DNA of 64,000 bases from Planctomycetota bacterium (lineage in GTDB: Bacteria > Planctomycetota > Phycisphaerae > Phycisphaerales > Phycisphaeraceae), in the NCBI GenBank assembly GCA_021413865.1, contig JAIOPN010000023.1, positions 29,858-93,857 on the forward strand, in the 5' to 3' direction. Under the pieces are notes generated by a model, which did no database searches, was not told the DNA's origin, and worked only from the letters and a program-made list of their open reading frames with translations. A program made the position numbers and the translations under genes. Positions 49,906 through 59,365 of the stretch are shown in pieces; positions within the stretch are counted from its first letter, which is position 1; each line of letters begins with the position of its first letter.

Positions 49906-50961
49906 TCACTTCGCCGCCGCAAGGGCCGTGCGCTTCTGTGCGATCAACGCCAGCAGCGCCTTCTGCGGTTCGGCGAACTTCGCCAGGCCTTCCTCCATGA
50001 GGAAGTCTTCCATCTTCTGGATGTCCACCACGCGGGTGATCTCGGCGAGCACCTCGGCGGGGGGCATCTCGGCGATGTGGTTCTTGTAGGCCTTGCCCAG
50101 CGCCTGCACTTTGTCGTTGGTGGCGGGGGGGTTGGTTTCGATGTCGCTCCCGGCCAGTGCCTCGACGTACTTGTCGGCGGGGTCCTCGGGTTTCTTCGTG
50201 CCGGTGCTGGCGAAGATCATCTCCTGCCTGAGCTTGAGCCCCTTGTCGGCCCAGAACTTCCGGTTCTCGGCCCAGATGTTCTTCGCGTTCACGATGCCGA
50301 CCATCCCCTGCGCCGCCTTGCTTAACTGCGGGAGCTTCTTCTCCGTGTACACGTCCACACGCGAGACGAAGATGCTGTACACGCTCTTGAAGAGGTCGCG
50401 GCTCTTACGCCGCTGGGCGCCGCGCCACATGTTGTCGCGCGCGATGCGGTACTGCCGCGGGCTGAAGATCAGCGTCACGTTCAGCGTGATGCCCGAGGCG
50501 CAGAGCTCCTCGACCGCGTCCAGCCCCGCCGGCGTCGCGGGGACCTTGATCATGCGGTTCTGGTGGTCCTTGGACCACTGCCGGCCGAGCTCGATGTAGC
50601 GTGACACACGCTCCTTGTGCGGCGGGGCGGTCGTGTCTTCGAGCAGTGGGTCGAGTTCGAAGCTTACGTAGCCGTCGTCACCCTTGGTCTGGTCCCAGAC
50701 GGGGCGGAACACATCTTGCGCCTGGCGGACGAGGCGGTCGGTCATCGCCCAGGCGATGTCGTGGTCGGACTTGCCCGCCTCGACGAGCTTGCCGATCTGG
50801 TCGTCGAACCGGCCGGTCTTGATGAGGTCGGAGACGATGATGGGGTTGGAGGTCGCGCCGGTCGCGCCGAGCTTGCGGTTCTTGACCACGAGGTCGGGGT
50901 CGATGGAGTCGAGCCAGATTTTGGTCCCCGCGGCGACGAGTGATTCGATGGGTGAGGGCAT
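49906..50961 (-). CDS. tal: Transaldolase
   Basis: 351 residues. The Schiff-base Lys139 is in [16 protein letters not shown], followed by [20 protein letters not shown], diagnostic for the family. [17 protein letters not shown] and [13 protein letters not shown] (phosphate binding) are also present. It transfers dihydroxyacetone in the non-oxidative pentose phosphate pathway. The length and helical insertion place it nearest the Tal type found with phosphoglucose isomerase in cyanobacteria and actinobacteria. Confidence 0.95.
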   Translation of the reverse strand: MPSPIESLVAAGTKIWLDSIDPDLVVKNRKLGATGATSNPIIVSDLIKTGRFDDQIGKLVEAGKSDHDIAWAMTDRLVRQAQDVFRPVWDQTKGDDGYVSFELDPLLEDTTAPPHKERVSRYIELGRQWSKDHQNRMIKVPATPAGLDAVEELCASGITLNVTLIFSPRQYRIARDNMWRGAQRRKSRDLFKSVYSIFVSRVDVYTEKKLPQLSKAAQGMVGIVNAKNIWAENRKFWADKGLKLRQEMIFASTGTKKPEDPADKYVEALAGSDIETNPPATNDKVQALGKAYKNHIAEMPPAEVLAEITRVVDIQKMEDFLMEEGLAKFAEPQKALLALIAQKRTALAAAK

Positions 50962-51111
50962 GGGTGCGCCTTTCGTTTTACTGAATCATATTAATCGGCG
51001 TTAGACGGGGGCAAGGGTTAGCCGTCGGGCTTGCCCGACGCTGCGGGGGGCAAAACGCATCATCCCACGCCGTCGCACCGCCACGCCGGGTGAACCCGAC
51101 GGCTAACGCGT

Positions 51112-51840
51112 TCACGCCGCGGGCACCGCCTCAGGCATCCTGCCGCGCAGCATCGGGAACTGTTCGAGGTCGCGCGAGCTCAGGCCCGCGCGCATGAGGT
51201 GCACGGTGAAGCCGCGGCGCGGGCGGTTCGAGGAGTTCACCGGCGAGCCGTGGATCGTCAGGCAGTGGTGCATCACCGCCTCGCCGGGCTTGAGGACGTA
51301 GCTGACGAGCTTGTCACGGCCGACGCGGGCCGGGTCGATGACGTTGTAGGTGATGCCCATCGGGTCGTTGACGGGCACGGTGTGGTCGATCAGGCCGGCG
51401 ACATTGCTCCCGCGCACATACTCGACCGCGCCATTGCCGGCGTCCGCGTCGTCCAGCGCGATCCAGATGGTCAGCATGTCGGGCGGGTCGGCGTGCCACC
51501 AGATGTTGTCCTGGTGCCACGGCGTCGAGGCGCCGACGGAGGCAGGCTTGTAGAAGATGTTGTCCTGGAAATACTGGATGTCCGGCCCGAGCACGGACTC
51601 GGCGGCGTCCAGCACGGTGTCCAGCCGCGCCAGCGTGCCGAACCACGGCTCGACCTTGCTGACGTTCAGCCGGCGGAACGCGTACCGCCCCGGCTCCGTG
51701 CCGGGTTTGTCGAGCAGATCACGCGCGATCAAATCCTCCAGCCGCTTGCGCGACTCCTCAACTTGTTCAGGAGTCAGCACGCGGCCCAGGGGCAGCACGC
51801 CGTCCGCGCGGAACGCCTCGACCTGCTCACGGCTCAGCAT
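51112..51840 (-). CDS. Phytanoyl-CoA dioxygenase (PhyH)-family protein, single copy
   Basis: 242 residues from ATG 51840 (MLSREQVEAF); a further ATG 30 bp upstream is possible. The 2-oxoglutarate/Fe(II) triad is His109 and Asp111 in STPWHQDNIWW and His197 in LTIHGSP, with an Arg in the segment after it. It is closer to the ectoine-hydroxylase type of PhyH than to the tandem pair at 37-39 kb. Substrate unknown. Confidence 0.86.
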   Translation of the reverse strand: MLSREQVEAFRADGVLPLGRVLTPEQVEESRKRLEDLIARDLLDKPGTEPGRYAFRRLNVSKVEPWFGTLARLDTVLDAAESVLGPDIQYFQDNIFYKPASVGASTPWHQDNIWWHADPPDMLTIWIALDDADAGNGAVEYVRGSNVAGLIDHTVPVNDPMGITYNVIDPARVGRDKLVSYVLKPGEAVMHHCLTIHGSPVNSSNRPRRGFTVHLMRAGLSSRDLEQFPMLRGRMPEAVPAA

Positions 51841-52067
51841 GGGATGCTCCTGGCTCGAAAGGTAATCCATAATACCCGGCGGAACCCGGGCACTCGCGGA
51901 CTTATGCCCTGGCTTCGGGCGGCTTCAGCCGTGAGATGATCACCTACTAATGTCATGACAAGGCGATCCCTCGGGGCGGGCGTGCTGCGGGCCTTGTGGC
52001 CGGGGGTGGTATCCTCCGCGTGGTGCCGTGACGGTGGTGGCGGGGAACCCAACCAGGAGGCAGCGGC

Positions 52068-53618
52068 ATGAACTTGATCCCGAGACTGGAGCTTGCCGGC
52101 GGGGCGCTGCTGGCGACGCTCGACGCCGAGCAGGGGTATATGCCCATGGGTGGATATGAGGCCGCCCACGACCTGGGGCGGTGGTGGGACGCGGTGCTAC
52201 GGCTGGAGGAGGCCATCGGATTTTCGGTGCCCGCCGAGTTGGAGCGGGCGTCGATGGCGAATCTGCAACTCCTGACCGACAACCCGGACCGGCTGCTGAT
52301 GAACAACGCCGCGGCCCCGTGGCTGGCCGATCGGGTCATGTTGAATCCGCACAACTTTCGGGAAACGTTGCTGACCTACGCCGGGCTGGTCCGTCGGCGG
52401 CGGAGCGGCTGGGCGGCGGAGGCGGGGGGGCAACTGGTGCGGAGCATGGAACGCTGCATCGATGCGGGCGGCCGGCTGGACCTGTCACGTCTGGGCTCGT
52501 GGGGCAAGGTGCCCTGTTCAACGGATGAGTCGATGCTCGGCCGGACGATCGACGGATGGGCCGACACCACGGGCTCGATCGGCCGTGCGCTCGAGGCGGT
52601 CATCGCGTTCCACCAGGCCACCGGGGACACGCTTGCGCTCGACATTGCCGGGCGGATCGCGGCGTATCACCTCGCGAACACGGTGATGCCCGATGGCACG
52701 ATGCACCCGCGGATCGTCGCGCCGAATAACCCCGGCCACAACCACTCGTATCACGGCACCCTGCGCGGCCTGCTGCGGTTCGGCCTGCTCACGGGCGAGA
52801 GGCGGTATGTTGACGCCGTCGAGCGGACGTTCCGCAAGGCGTTGCCCGCACACTGTGTGAAGAAGTCGGGCTGGGCGCCGCACGACCTGGGCAAGCATCG
52901 GTTCGACAACGAGGAGGGCGACCCCGTGGCCGAGCCCGCTAGCGCGGGCGATTCGGCGCAGCTAGCGCTCTGGCTGGCGCGGGACGCCGGGTATGTCGAG
53001 CGCTTCGATGACGCCGAGCGGCTGGTACGTGCCCGTTTGCTTCCCATGCAGTTGACACACGCCGATGCCCACGGGGACGCGGGCGTCCAGTTCCCGCCGC
53101 GAACACTCGGCGCGTGGGCGGTCCACGCGCCGCCGCACGCCAACAAGGGCAACACCCCCGACATACTGGCGGCGGTGACGCATTCGCTCTGCGACGTGCA
53201 GCGCTCAATTGTGGCGACGATCGGCGACCTGCGGCGCATCGATCTGCATTTTGATTACGAGGACGATGACCTGCGCATCGCGAGCCGGCGCGAACAGAGC
53301 GCCACTCTCACGGTCGAGGTGAAGCGTCCCGTCCGATTGGCGATCCGCGTCCCCGGCTGGGTCTCACCGGCGTCGGTAGCGGTCGCCATCGACGCGGCGC
53401 CGGTCCGGCATCACCTGTCGTGTGGTTACGTTCAGATCAGCGCTGCCCCGCTCCGCACCGGGCAGCGGATCACGCTCTCGCACGACCTGCCCGAGCGGCG
53501 CAGCGTGGAGGTGATGCCCTCGGGCAAGCGGTACACCTTCGCGTGGCACGGGGACGAGGTCACGGGCATCTCGCCGCAGGACCAGCCGATGCCGTTCTAC
53601 CCTCGATTGAGCGAATAA
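52068..53618 (+). CDS. Glycosidase-like (alpha/alpha)6-barrel protein, GH127/DUF1680-like
   Basis: 516 residues with AGGAGG 7 nt before ATG 52068. The order of segments resembles GH127-type beta-L-arabinofuranosidase-like proteins: a helical barrel (NHSYHGTLRGLLRFGLLTGERRYVDAVERTF) followed by a beta-sandwich beginning about residue 390 (LTVEVKRPVRLAIRVPGW, then LRTGQRITLSHDLPERRSVE). The Cys/Glu catalytic set of characterised GH127 members is not clearly present, so activity is uncertain. No signal peptide. Confidence 0.62.
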   Translation: MNLIPRLELAGGALLATLDAEQGYMPMGGYEAAHDLGRWWDAVLRLEEAIGFSVPAELERASMANLQLLTDNPDRLLMNNAAAPWLADRVMLNPHNFRETLLTYAGLVRRRRSGWAAEAGGQLVRSMERCIDAGGRLDLSRLGSWGKVPCSTDESMLGRTIDGWADTTGSIGRALEAVIAFHQATGDTLALDIAGRIAAYHLANTVMPDGTMHPRIVAPNNPGHNHSYHGTLRGLLRFGLLTGERRYVDAVERTFRKALPAHCVKKSGWAPHDLGKHRFDNEEGDPVAEPASAGDSAQLALWLARDAGYVERFDDAERLVRARLLPMQLTHADAHGDAGVQFPPRTLGAWAVHAPPHANKGNTPDILAAVTHSLCDVQRSIVATIGDLRRIDLHFDYEDDDLRIASRREQSATLTVEVKRPVRLAIRVPGWVSPASVAVAIDAAPVRHHLSCGYVQISAAPLRTGQRITLSHDLPERRSVEVMPSGKRYTFAWHGDEVTGISPQDQPMPFYPRLSE

Positions 53619-53725
53619 CGGCACATGCTTCAATGATGGGGGCGCGGCCCGCCGGTTTCGGGGCTGGTGGCTATTGGGCGCGGGGGCGTTGTCCCACGGC
53701 CCTCTACAATCGGGTTTCCGCCCGT

Positions 53726-53746
53726 GCCCCGGGTTGTTCCCGGGGC
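53726..53746 (+). terminator. Strong GC hairpin upstream of the MFS gene
   Basis: GCCCCGGG (53726-53733) and CCCGGGGC (53739-53746) form a perfect 8-bp stem with loop TTGTT, followed by CTGGTTTAAT. It may end the upstream transcript or act in the leader of the MFS gene, 36 bp away. Confidence 0.5.
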
Positions 53747-53782
53747 CTGGTTTAATAGGTCGTTCTCCCGCGAGTTCCGAAT

Positions 53783-54955
53783 GTGCGTAGCCTCAAAGCC
53801 CAGTATTTTTTCGCCTTCGCCGTGATCGGCAGCATCATGCCGTTCCTCCCGGTGTACCTGGCGCACCTGGGATTCAGCAAAACGCAGATCGGTTACATCA
53901 ACAGCGTGGGCGCCATCGCGGTGGTCGTGACGCCGGCGGTGCTCGCGCTGCTGGCCGACGTGCATTTCCAAACCCGGCGGCTGCTCTGTTTTGCGTTTCT
54001 CGCGGGCGGGGCGGCGTTCGCTGCGATGCTGCCGGCGACGGCGTTCTGGCCGGTGCTGATCCTTTACGGCATCCACTGCCTGGCTTTCGTGCCAGCGCTC
54101 CCGCTGCAGGACAGCCTGACGTTCCACTCACTCCACGCCCACGCGGGGGCCGGGCGCAGCCACCCCCCGTATCACCGCATCCGCGTGTGGGGCTCGCTCG
54201 GCTTTATGCTGCCCAGCCTGCTCATCTTCTTCGCGCTCTGGTTCTCCGCGTCGCAACGCCTGATCCTCATCGCAGCGATCGGCTTCTGCATGCTGGGGGC
54301 GATCAACTCGTTCATGCTGCCCGCTGTCGAGCGTGACCCCGGCGAGCCCCGTGCCGGCCTGCCCACGGTCGCGGCGATCAAAACGCTCGCCGAGCCGCAC
54401 ATGACGGTGTTCTGTCTGGCACTGCTGCTGATGTACATGTCCTCGTCGGTCTTCTACGGCTTCTACCCGTTGCACCTGACCGAGCGCGTCGGGCTCGATG
54501 GCAAGTGGGTCGGCCTGATCGCCAACATCGGGGTGTTTGTCGAGGTGTTTTTCATGCTCGGCTTTGGGTGGATCGAACGCCGTATCGGCGTGAAACTCGT
54601 GCTCGCGCTGGGCATCGCGGCGTGGATCGTTCGCTTCCTCCTGCTGGCGGCGTCGCCCTCACTGGCGGTGGCGCTGGCCACCCAGGTGCTCCACGGGCCG
54701 ATCGTGCTGGTCCTGCACGTCGCGCCGCCGGTGTATCTCAACCGATCGGCGTCGCCGGCGAACCGCGCATCGGTGCAGGCGGTTTACGGCATGCTCGTCG
54801 GCGGCATCGGCCGCATCGTCGGCGCGGCCATCGCCGGTCATGTCGCATCGATCGGCCTGCCGACCGCGTTTGCCTATGCCGCGGGGCTCAATGTCCTCGC
54901 CCTCGTACTGCTCGCCTTTGCGTTCCACGACAAACAAACGCACCCCCGGCGCTGA
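53783..54955 (+). CDS. Major facilitator superfamily transporter, nucleoside/phenylpropionate-like
   Basis: 390 residues with 12 predicted membrane helices. The start is GTG 53783 (RSLKAQYFFAFAVIG); the ATG two bases earlier is in another frame. The first loop LGFSKTQIGYINSVGAIAVVVTPAV and the order of helices resemble the MFS_1-like family that contains 3-phenylpropionate and nucleoside:H+ symporters. RIRVWGSLGFMLPSLLIF is the equivalent of the conserved loop in helix 4-5. The substrate is unknown; the neighbouring hydrolase gene suggests a sugar or aromatic. Confidence 0.85.
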   Translation: MRSLKAQYFFAFAVIGSIMPFLPVYLAHLGFSKTQIGYINSVGAIAVVVTPAVLALLADVHFQTRRLLCFAFLAGGAAFAAMLPATAFWPVLILYGIHCLAFVPALPLQDSLTFHSLHAHAGAGRSHPPYHRIRVWGSLGFMLPSLLIFFALWFSASQRLILIAAIGFCMLGAINSFMLPAVERDPGEPRAGLPTVAAIKTLAEPHMTVFCLALLLMYMSSSVFYGFYPLHLTERVGLDGKWVGLIANIGVFVEVFFMLGFGWIERRIGVKLVLALGIAAWIVRFLLLAASPSLAVALATQVLHGPIVLVLHVAPPVYLNRSASPANRASVQAVYGMLVGGIGRIVGAAIAGHVASIGLPTAFAYAAGLNVLALVLLAFAFHDKQTHPRR

Positions 54956-55066
54956 TGTCGGCGTGACAACGCCACGAGCACGATGCGTTGGGTTTTACGC
55001 CGGATGCCCGGAGCGCCCATGTCGTTTCAATTCGCACCGGCTGTGTCATCGCGATCGTGAAGGGGG

Positions 55067-55852
55067 TTATGGGAAACTGATCTGCGCCGTGTCGTGTTTG
55101 GTGTCGCATGCGGGGCAGCCGGCGTCGGGGGTCACCCAGACCGCGCGGCCGAGCATGAGGGCGCCGACGGCGACGATCACGACGGCCGCGGCGCGTGTGC
55201 CCAGGAGCCGGGCGGATGGCGGGATGATGCGCACGGCCAGGAGCACGGCGGTGAGCGCCGGGAGCGTGCCCAGTCCAAAGATCACCATGCCGACGCCACT
55301 GAGCAGCGGGTGGGGGAGCGTCGCCACGACGGCGAGCATCGCATAGACCAGGCCGCAGGGCAGCAGGCCCATCACGGCGCCCAGAAGCAACCGGGGTATG
55401 AAGCCGCGTCCCTGGAGGAGCGGCGCGAGGAGAGGGAGGTTGGCCAGCGAGCCGCAATTGCCGGCCACGCGCGTCCAGCGGGGCAACGGCACGAGGCCGA
55501 GCATGAGAAGCCCCGTTGTCACGACGACGGCCGCGATGGCGATGGAGGCGGGTCGTTGCCAGCCCAGGTACGCCGAGCCGTCGCGGATGGATTGTCCGAG
55601 CCAGCCCGCGCCCAGGCCGAGCATGGCGTAGGTCCATATCCGGCCCGCGTGGTAGGCGGTGAAATCCAGCCACAGGGGGAATCGCGGCGGCGCGGCGCTG
55701 ATCTCGCGGCCGCCGACGGTGAGTTTTGCTCGCTGGAAGGCGACGGAGAAGCCGGCGAGGATCGGGCCGCACATGCCGACGCAGTGCATGCTGCTCGCCA
55801 GACCGGCGACGAAGAGCGAGCCGTAGATCGCGAGCAGCGTGGCCGGCGGCAT
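55067..55852 (-). CDS. SafE/TauE-like membrane protein of the cbb3 oxidase cluster
   Basis: 261 residues with about six membrane helices. The N-terminal FVAGLASSMHCVGMCGP is diagnostic for the DsbD/CcdA-like 'sulfite exporter' proteins that are encoded next to ccoI in many bacteria. Its two Cys residues may take part in copper or heme delivery. The gene's first base overlaps the last base of ccoI. It is the final gene of the operon. Confidence 0.86.
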   Translation of the reverse strand: MPPATLLAIYGSLFVAGLASSMHCVGMCGPILAGFSVAFQRAKLTVGGREISAAPPRFPLWLDFTAYHAGRIWTYAMLGLGAGWLGQSIRDGSAYLGWQRPASIAIAAVVVTTGLLMLGLVPLPRWTRVAGNCGSLANLPLLAPLLQGRGFIPRLLLGAVMGLLPCGLVYAMLAVVATLPHPLLSGVGMVIFGLGTLPALTAVLLAVRIIPPSARLLGTRAAAVVIVAVGALMLGRAVWVTPDAGCPACDTKHDTAQISFP

Positions 55853-58050
55853 CAGGCGGTCTCCACGGCGGATACGGGAAAGGCGAGCGGCGTCGCGGAC
55901 GGTTCCTCAGCCTGCATCACCGCGCCGGCGCCGCGCGAGCTTAGCAGGATCACGAGGCTGGAAACGAGCATCGCCGACGCGGCGAAGATCGGCGTCAGAG
56001 CGCCGCAGGCGGCGAGCGTCAGCCCCACGGCGTTGTAGCCGAACGCCCAGCAAAGATTGAAGCGGATGCGCCGCATCGCGTGCCGCGCCAGTGCGAGTGC
56101 GAACGGGACACGGTCCACGCGGTCGCTGATGAGGTGGATGTTGCCGGCCTGGCGGGCGAGGTCGGCGGCGCTGCCCATGGCGAAGCCGACATCCGCCGCG
56201 GCGAGCACGGGGGCGTCGTTGATGCCGTCGCCGACCATGGCGACGGCCGCGCCGCAACGGGCGCGGGTCAGGCGGTCGAGTTTGTCGGCGGGCAGGAGCG
56301 CGCTGTCGGCGGGGATCTCCAGGGAGCGCGCCACGCGCTGGGCCGGGCCTCGCTGGTCGCCGGTGAGCATGGCCACGTCGATCCCCATGGCTTGCAACTC
56401 ACGGACCGCACGGAGCGCATCGGCGCGGAGACGCTCGTTGAGACGGAAGCGGGCGAGCACATGTGCGTCGTCCATCAGGAAGACTTCCATCATGTCGGTC
56501 TCGCCAGGTGTCTCCGCGTTTTCAGGGAACGAGGCGGAGAGGCTCGGCGCGTGTTCCTCAGCCAGCCGGCGGCTGCCGAGCCGGCCCCATCGTCCACCGA
56601 CGCGGCCCTCGATGCCGAGGCCCGGCAGGGCGCGGGGGTCGGCGACCTCGTCCAGTTTCAGCCCGCGGCGCTCGGCTTCTTCGACGAGCGCCGCGGCGAT
56701 CGGGTGCAGGCTCGACGATTCGAGCGACGCGGCCAGGCGGAGGGCCGCCTCTTCGGTGCATGGGTATACGGCCTCGATGGATTCGAGGCGAGGGCGTGGC
56801 TCGGTGAGCGTGCCGGTCTTGTCGAAGAAGAGGCGGCGGACGGCGGCGGCACGCTCGAGGGTTGCGGCGGAGTCAAAGAGCACACCCGCCCGGGCGGCGC
56901 GGCCCAGAGCGCTCCATGTGGCGAGCGGGGTGGCCAAGCCCAGGGCGCAGGGGCAACTGATGAGCAGCACGCTCAGGGCGTTGAACAACCCGGCGGCGGG
57001 CGTGCCGCGCCAGGCGTTGAACGCAAAGACGGCTACCGCCAGGAGAACAACCGCGGGCACGAAGAACGCGGCGACGCGGTCGGCGATGCGTTGGATGGGC
57101 TGTTGCCGCGTGCGTGCCTGATCGAGCAGACGCTGGACCCGCGCAATGGCGCGGTCCCGGCCGATGGCTGTGGCTCTAATCCAGAGCTGCCCGTCGAGAC
57201 CGACGGTGCCTGCGTAAACAAGGTCTCCGGTTCCGACGCTGCGCGGCTTGGATTCACCAGTCAGGCTCGATTCGCGCACGTGGCTGCGGCCCTCGGTCAC
57301 GGCCGCGTCAACGGGAATCTCCTCGCCGGCGCGGACGCGCAGCGTGTCACCCACGCGGACCTCCGCGGCGGGGATTTCCACGACCCGTCCGTCGCGCCGG
57401 ACCCACGCCGTGTCCGGCGCGGTGGCGAGCAGGTCACGGACGGCGTCGGTGGCGCGGCGCCTAACGACGGAGTCCAGGCAGTTTCCCAGAGCCACCAGCA
57501 CGAGGATCATCGCGGCGGTGTCGTAATACAGCCCGCCGCGCCCCTGGAGCGTGTGGATGACGCTCAGGACGTAAGCGGCACCGACGCCGATGCAGATCAG
57601 AAGGTTGGCGTCGATACGCCGTCGGCCGCCCGAGAGAGAGTTGGCCAAGGCGTCGGCGGCGAGCGGGACACCGAGCATGGCGATGACAAGCGTGCAGAGG
57701 AGCATGAGGAGATAGGCGAACAGACCGGCGAGGGTGTCGTAGGCCAGACCTCCTTGCGGGGCGTCGTACACCTCACGGGCATAGAAAAACCCGCTGAAGG
57801 TCATCATGTTCATGGCGAGGAAGACGCTCAGGCCAAGACGGAGCAGCAGCGTGTTGGGGGGGGCGGCGTTGGGCGCAAGAGTGCCTGAAGATTGCGCGAA
57901 CCCGGAAGCGAAGCGGCAGCCGAAGCAGCAGTAGAGCCGCCCCGACGGCGCCGGGGTTCGGCGCGACGGGGGGACGGGCAGCGAGCAGTGGGCGCAGAGG
58001 ACCGGAGGTGTGTGCGGGTGCGCGGCGGAGGTGGGGGGGGCGGCGGGCAT
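55852..58050 (-). CDS. ccoI: Copper-exporting P-type ATPase for cbb3 oxidase maturation
   Basis: 732 residues. P1B-ATPase motifs are clear: SCPCALGLATPLA (metal site CPC), DKTGTLT (phosphorylated Asp) and MVGDGINDAPVLAAADVGFAMG. The usual N-terminal GMxCxxC heavy-metal domain is absent; instead there is a Cys-rich segment with Cys19, Cys22, Cys41, Cys42 and Cys45, the FixI-type zinc/copper knuckle. FixI/CcoI delivers copper to the periplasm for assembly of the cbb3 oxidase. It sits between the small membrane gene and the SafE-like gene. Confidence 0.93.
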   Translation of the reverse strand: MPAAPPTSAAHPHTPPVLCAHCSLPVPPSRRTPAPSGRLYCCFGCRFASGFAQSSGTLAPNAAPPNTLLLRLGLSVFLAMNMMTFSGFFYAREVYDAPQGGLAYDTLAGLFAYLLMLLCTLVIAMLGVPLAADALANSLSGGRRRIDANLLICIGVGAAYVLSVIHTLQGRGGLYYDTAAMILVLVALGNCLDSVVRRRATDAVRDLLATAPDTAWVRRDGRVVEIPAAEVRVGDTLRVRAGEEIPVDAAVTEGRSHVRESSLTGESKPRSVGTGDLVYAGTVGLDGQLWIRATAIGRDRAIARVQRLLDQARTRQQPIQRIADRVAAFFVPAVVLLAVAVFAFNAWRGTPAAGLFNALSVLLISCPCALGLATPLATWSALGRAARAGVLFDSAATLERAAAVRRLFFDKTGTLTEPRPRLESIEAVYPCTEEAALRLAASLESSSLHPIAAALVEEAERRGLKLDEVADPRALPGLGIEGRVGGRWGRLGSRRLAEEHAPSLSASFPENAETPGETDMMEVFLMDDAHVLARFRLNERLRADALRAVRELQAMGIDVAMLTGDQRGPAQRVARSLEIPADSALLPADKLDRLTRARCGAAVAMVGDGINDAPVLAAADVGFAMGSAADLARQAGNIHLISDRVDRVPFALALARHAMRRIRFNLCWAFGYNAVGLTLAACGALTPIFAASAMLVSSLVILLSSRGAGAVMQAEEPSATPLAFPVSAVETA

Positions 58051-58056
58051 CGCCGG

Positions 58057-58182
58057 TCATTCAAAAAGGATATAGCGGACAAGGTACGCGACGCCGCAGA
58101 CGAAGAAGGTGATCCACAGCAGCGTGGCGTACCACGGGAACGCGTAGCCCTGGTAGCTGAGAAACTTGTGACGACGGAACAT
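58057..58182 (-). CDS. 41-residue single-pass membrane protein, CcoQ/CcoS-like position
   Basis: This gene is too short for ordinary calling. From ATG 58182 it reads MFRRHKFLSYQGYAFPWY and then a hydrophobic helix ATLLWITFFVCGVAYLV, ending RYILFE. A ribosome-like AAGGGA lies 6 nt upstream. It begins 34 bp after the preceding membrane gene and its stop is 6 bp before ccoI. Tiny CcoQ and CcoS proteins of cbb3 operons have this size and one helix, but the sequence match is not specific. Confidence 0.6.
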   Translation of the reverse strand: MFRRHKFLSYQGYAFPWYATLLWITFFVCGVAYLVRYILFE

Positions 58183-58216
58183 GGGAATCCCTTATGGCAA
58201 TCGGGCGTGGAGGAGA

Positions 58217-58588
58217 TTACACCTGTTTTTTTCTCGGTTTTATCCCGTCGATCTCATCCTGCATATCGAGCATGCGGTATTTGGGGTTCTCCACGTCGCG
58301 GAACTGGCCCGTGAGGTAGGCCCAGATGAAGAGCAGGAGAAAGCCCGCGGCGACCATGAGGTAATTGAGCACGGGGATAAGGAACGAAGCCAGCGCCTGG
58401 CCGCCGTGAGTCGTGGCGGTGTAGATGAACTCGATGAGCTTGCACACGAAGGCGGAACCGGCGATGACGACCATCGCGACGGTGAAAATCCAGAGGAACC
58501 GCCGCGTGCCGCCGGACATCGGCTGGGCATCTTCGTGCGGTGGGTGCGGCGAGGACGGCGATTGGCCGGGCGTGTATTTGGCGATCAT
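58217..58588 (-). CDS. Small membrane protein of the cbb3 cluster, unknown
   Basis: 123 residues with two hydrophobic helices (about 30-52 and 70-93: FLWIFTVAMVVIAGSAFVCK and VLNYLMVAAGFLLLFIWAYL). The N-terminus is Pro/His-rich and the C-terminus charged (DEIDGIKPRKKQV). I do not recognise it. It lies 42 bp downstream of ccoO. It may be a planctomycete-specific assembly or accessory subunit. Confidence 0.7.
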   Translation of the reverse strand: MIAKYTPGQSPSSPHPPHEDAQPMSGGTRRFLWIFTVAMVVIAGSAFVCKLIEFIYTATTHGGQALASFLIPVLNYLMVAAGFLLLFIWAYLTGQFRDVENPKYRMLDMQDEIDGIKPRKKQV

Positions 58589-58630
58589 GGATGGCCTCGA
58601 TGAAACCCAGGGGTATCAGACGATCACGGC

Positions 58631-59365
58631 CTAATAGCCGCCGTTCTCTTCTTCCGCCGCCGGTTGTGAGGCCGGGGACGCGGCGGGTGCGGGAGCGGCG
58701 ATCGGTCGGTCGAATTTCGGTTCGGGGTAGGCGCGTTCGATCGCGCCGACGCCCTGGATGGTCTCGGGGTGCGCGGGGAGCCAACTGCCCAGCCACTGGA
58801 TGTAGGCGATGACCGAGAGGCCGGTCTTGTTGGGTGTCAGGCCGTCGGCCTCGTAGAACCATGGGTAGTCGGGCATGACGCTGGTGGGGACGACGTCGCG
58901 CGGGTGGAAGAAGTGGGCGACGTGCCAGTCATTGGAGTGTTTGCCCGCCTCGCGGATGAGGTCGGGGCCGATGCGGCGGGTGCCCCAGAGCGGGGGCATG
59001 TTGAGCTTGTTGTGGTACTCCTCCGGGAAGCTCACGCGGCCATAGGTCGCCTCGTCGCCGCCCCAGGGCCGGACCTGCTGGCTGTGGCAGTGCCAGCACG
59101 CCTCGCCGACGTAGGACTTGTGGCCGACCTCGAGCGCCTCGGCGAGGGCGGCCTCGATGGGCTTGTCACCGTAGGCCTTTTTGAAGGCGTCGGGGTACTG
59201 CTCCTTGAGCTCGACGAAGCTGAGCGGAACCTGTGCGGACATCTGCGCGACGGTGCGGACCTCGAGTCGGTCCACCGGGAGCATGGGGATGTACCCGCTG
59301 ACGGCGAACGCCAGCGCGAAGAAACCAAGCCCCGCGACCAGAAAGACAAAGCTAAACCGTTCCAA
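58631..59365 (-). CDS. ccoO: Cytochrome c oxidase cbb3-type subunit II
   Basis: 244 residues. I chose TTG 59365, because it has GGAG 7 nt before it and opens straight into the membrane anchor ERFSFVFLVAGLGFFALAF; the longer frame from 59491 has an alien N-terminus. It overlaps the ccoN stop by 14 bp. The single heme c site is EACWHCHSQQ (Cys90, Cys93, His94). A Met and Pro-rich segment before the end is the usual lid. It transfers electrons to the CcoN binuclear centre. Confidence 0.94.
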   Translation of the reverse strand: MERFSFVFLVAGLGFFALAFAVSGYIPMLPVDRLEVRTVAQMSAQVPLSFVELKEQYPDAFKKAYGDKPIEAALAEALEVGHKSYVGEACWHCHSQQVRPWGGDEATYGRVSFPEEYHNKLNMPPLWGTRRIGPDLIREAGKHSNDWHVAHFFHPRDVVPTSVMPDYPWFYEADGLTPNKTGLSVIAYIQWLGSWLPAHPETIQGVGAIERAYPEPKFDRPIAAPAPAASPASQPAAEEENGGY

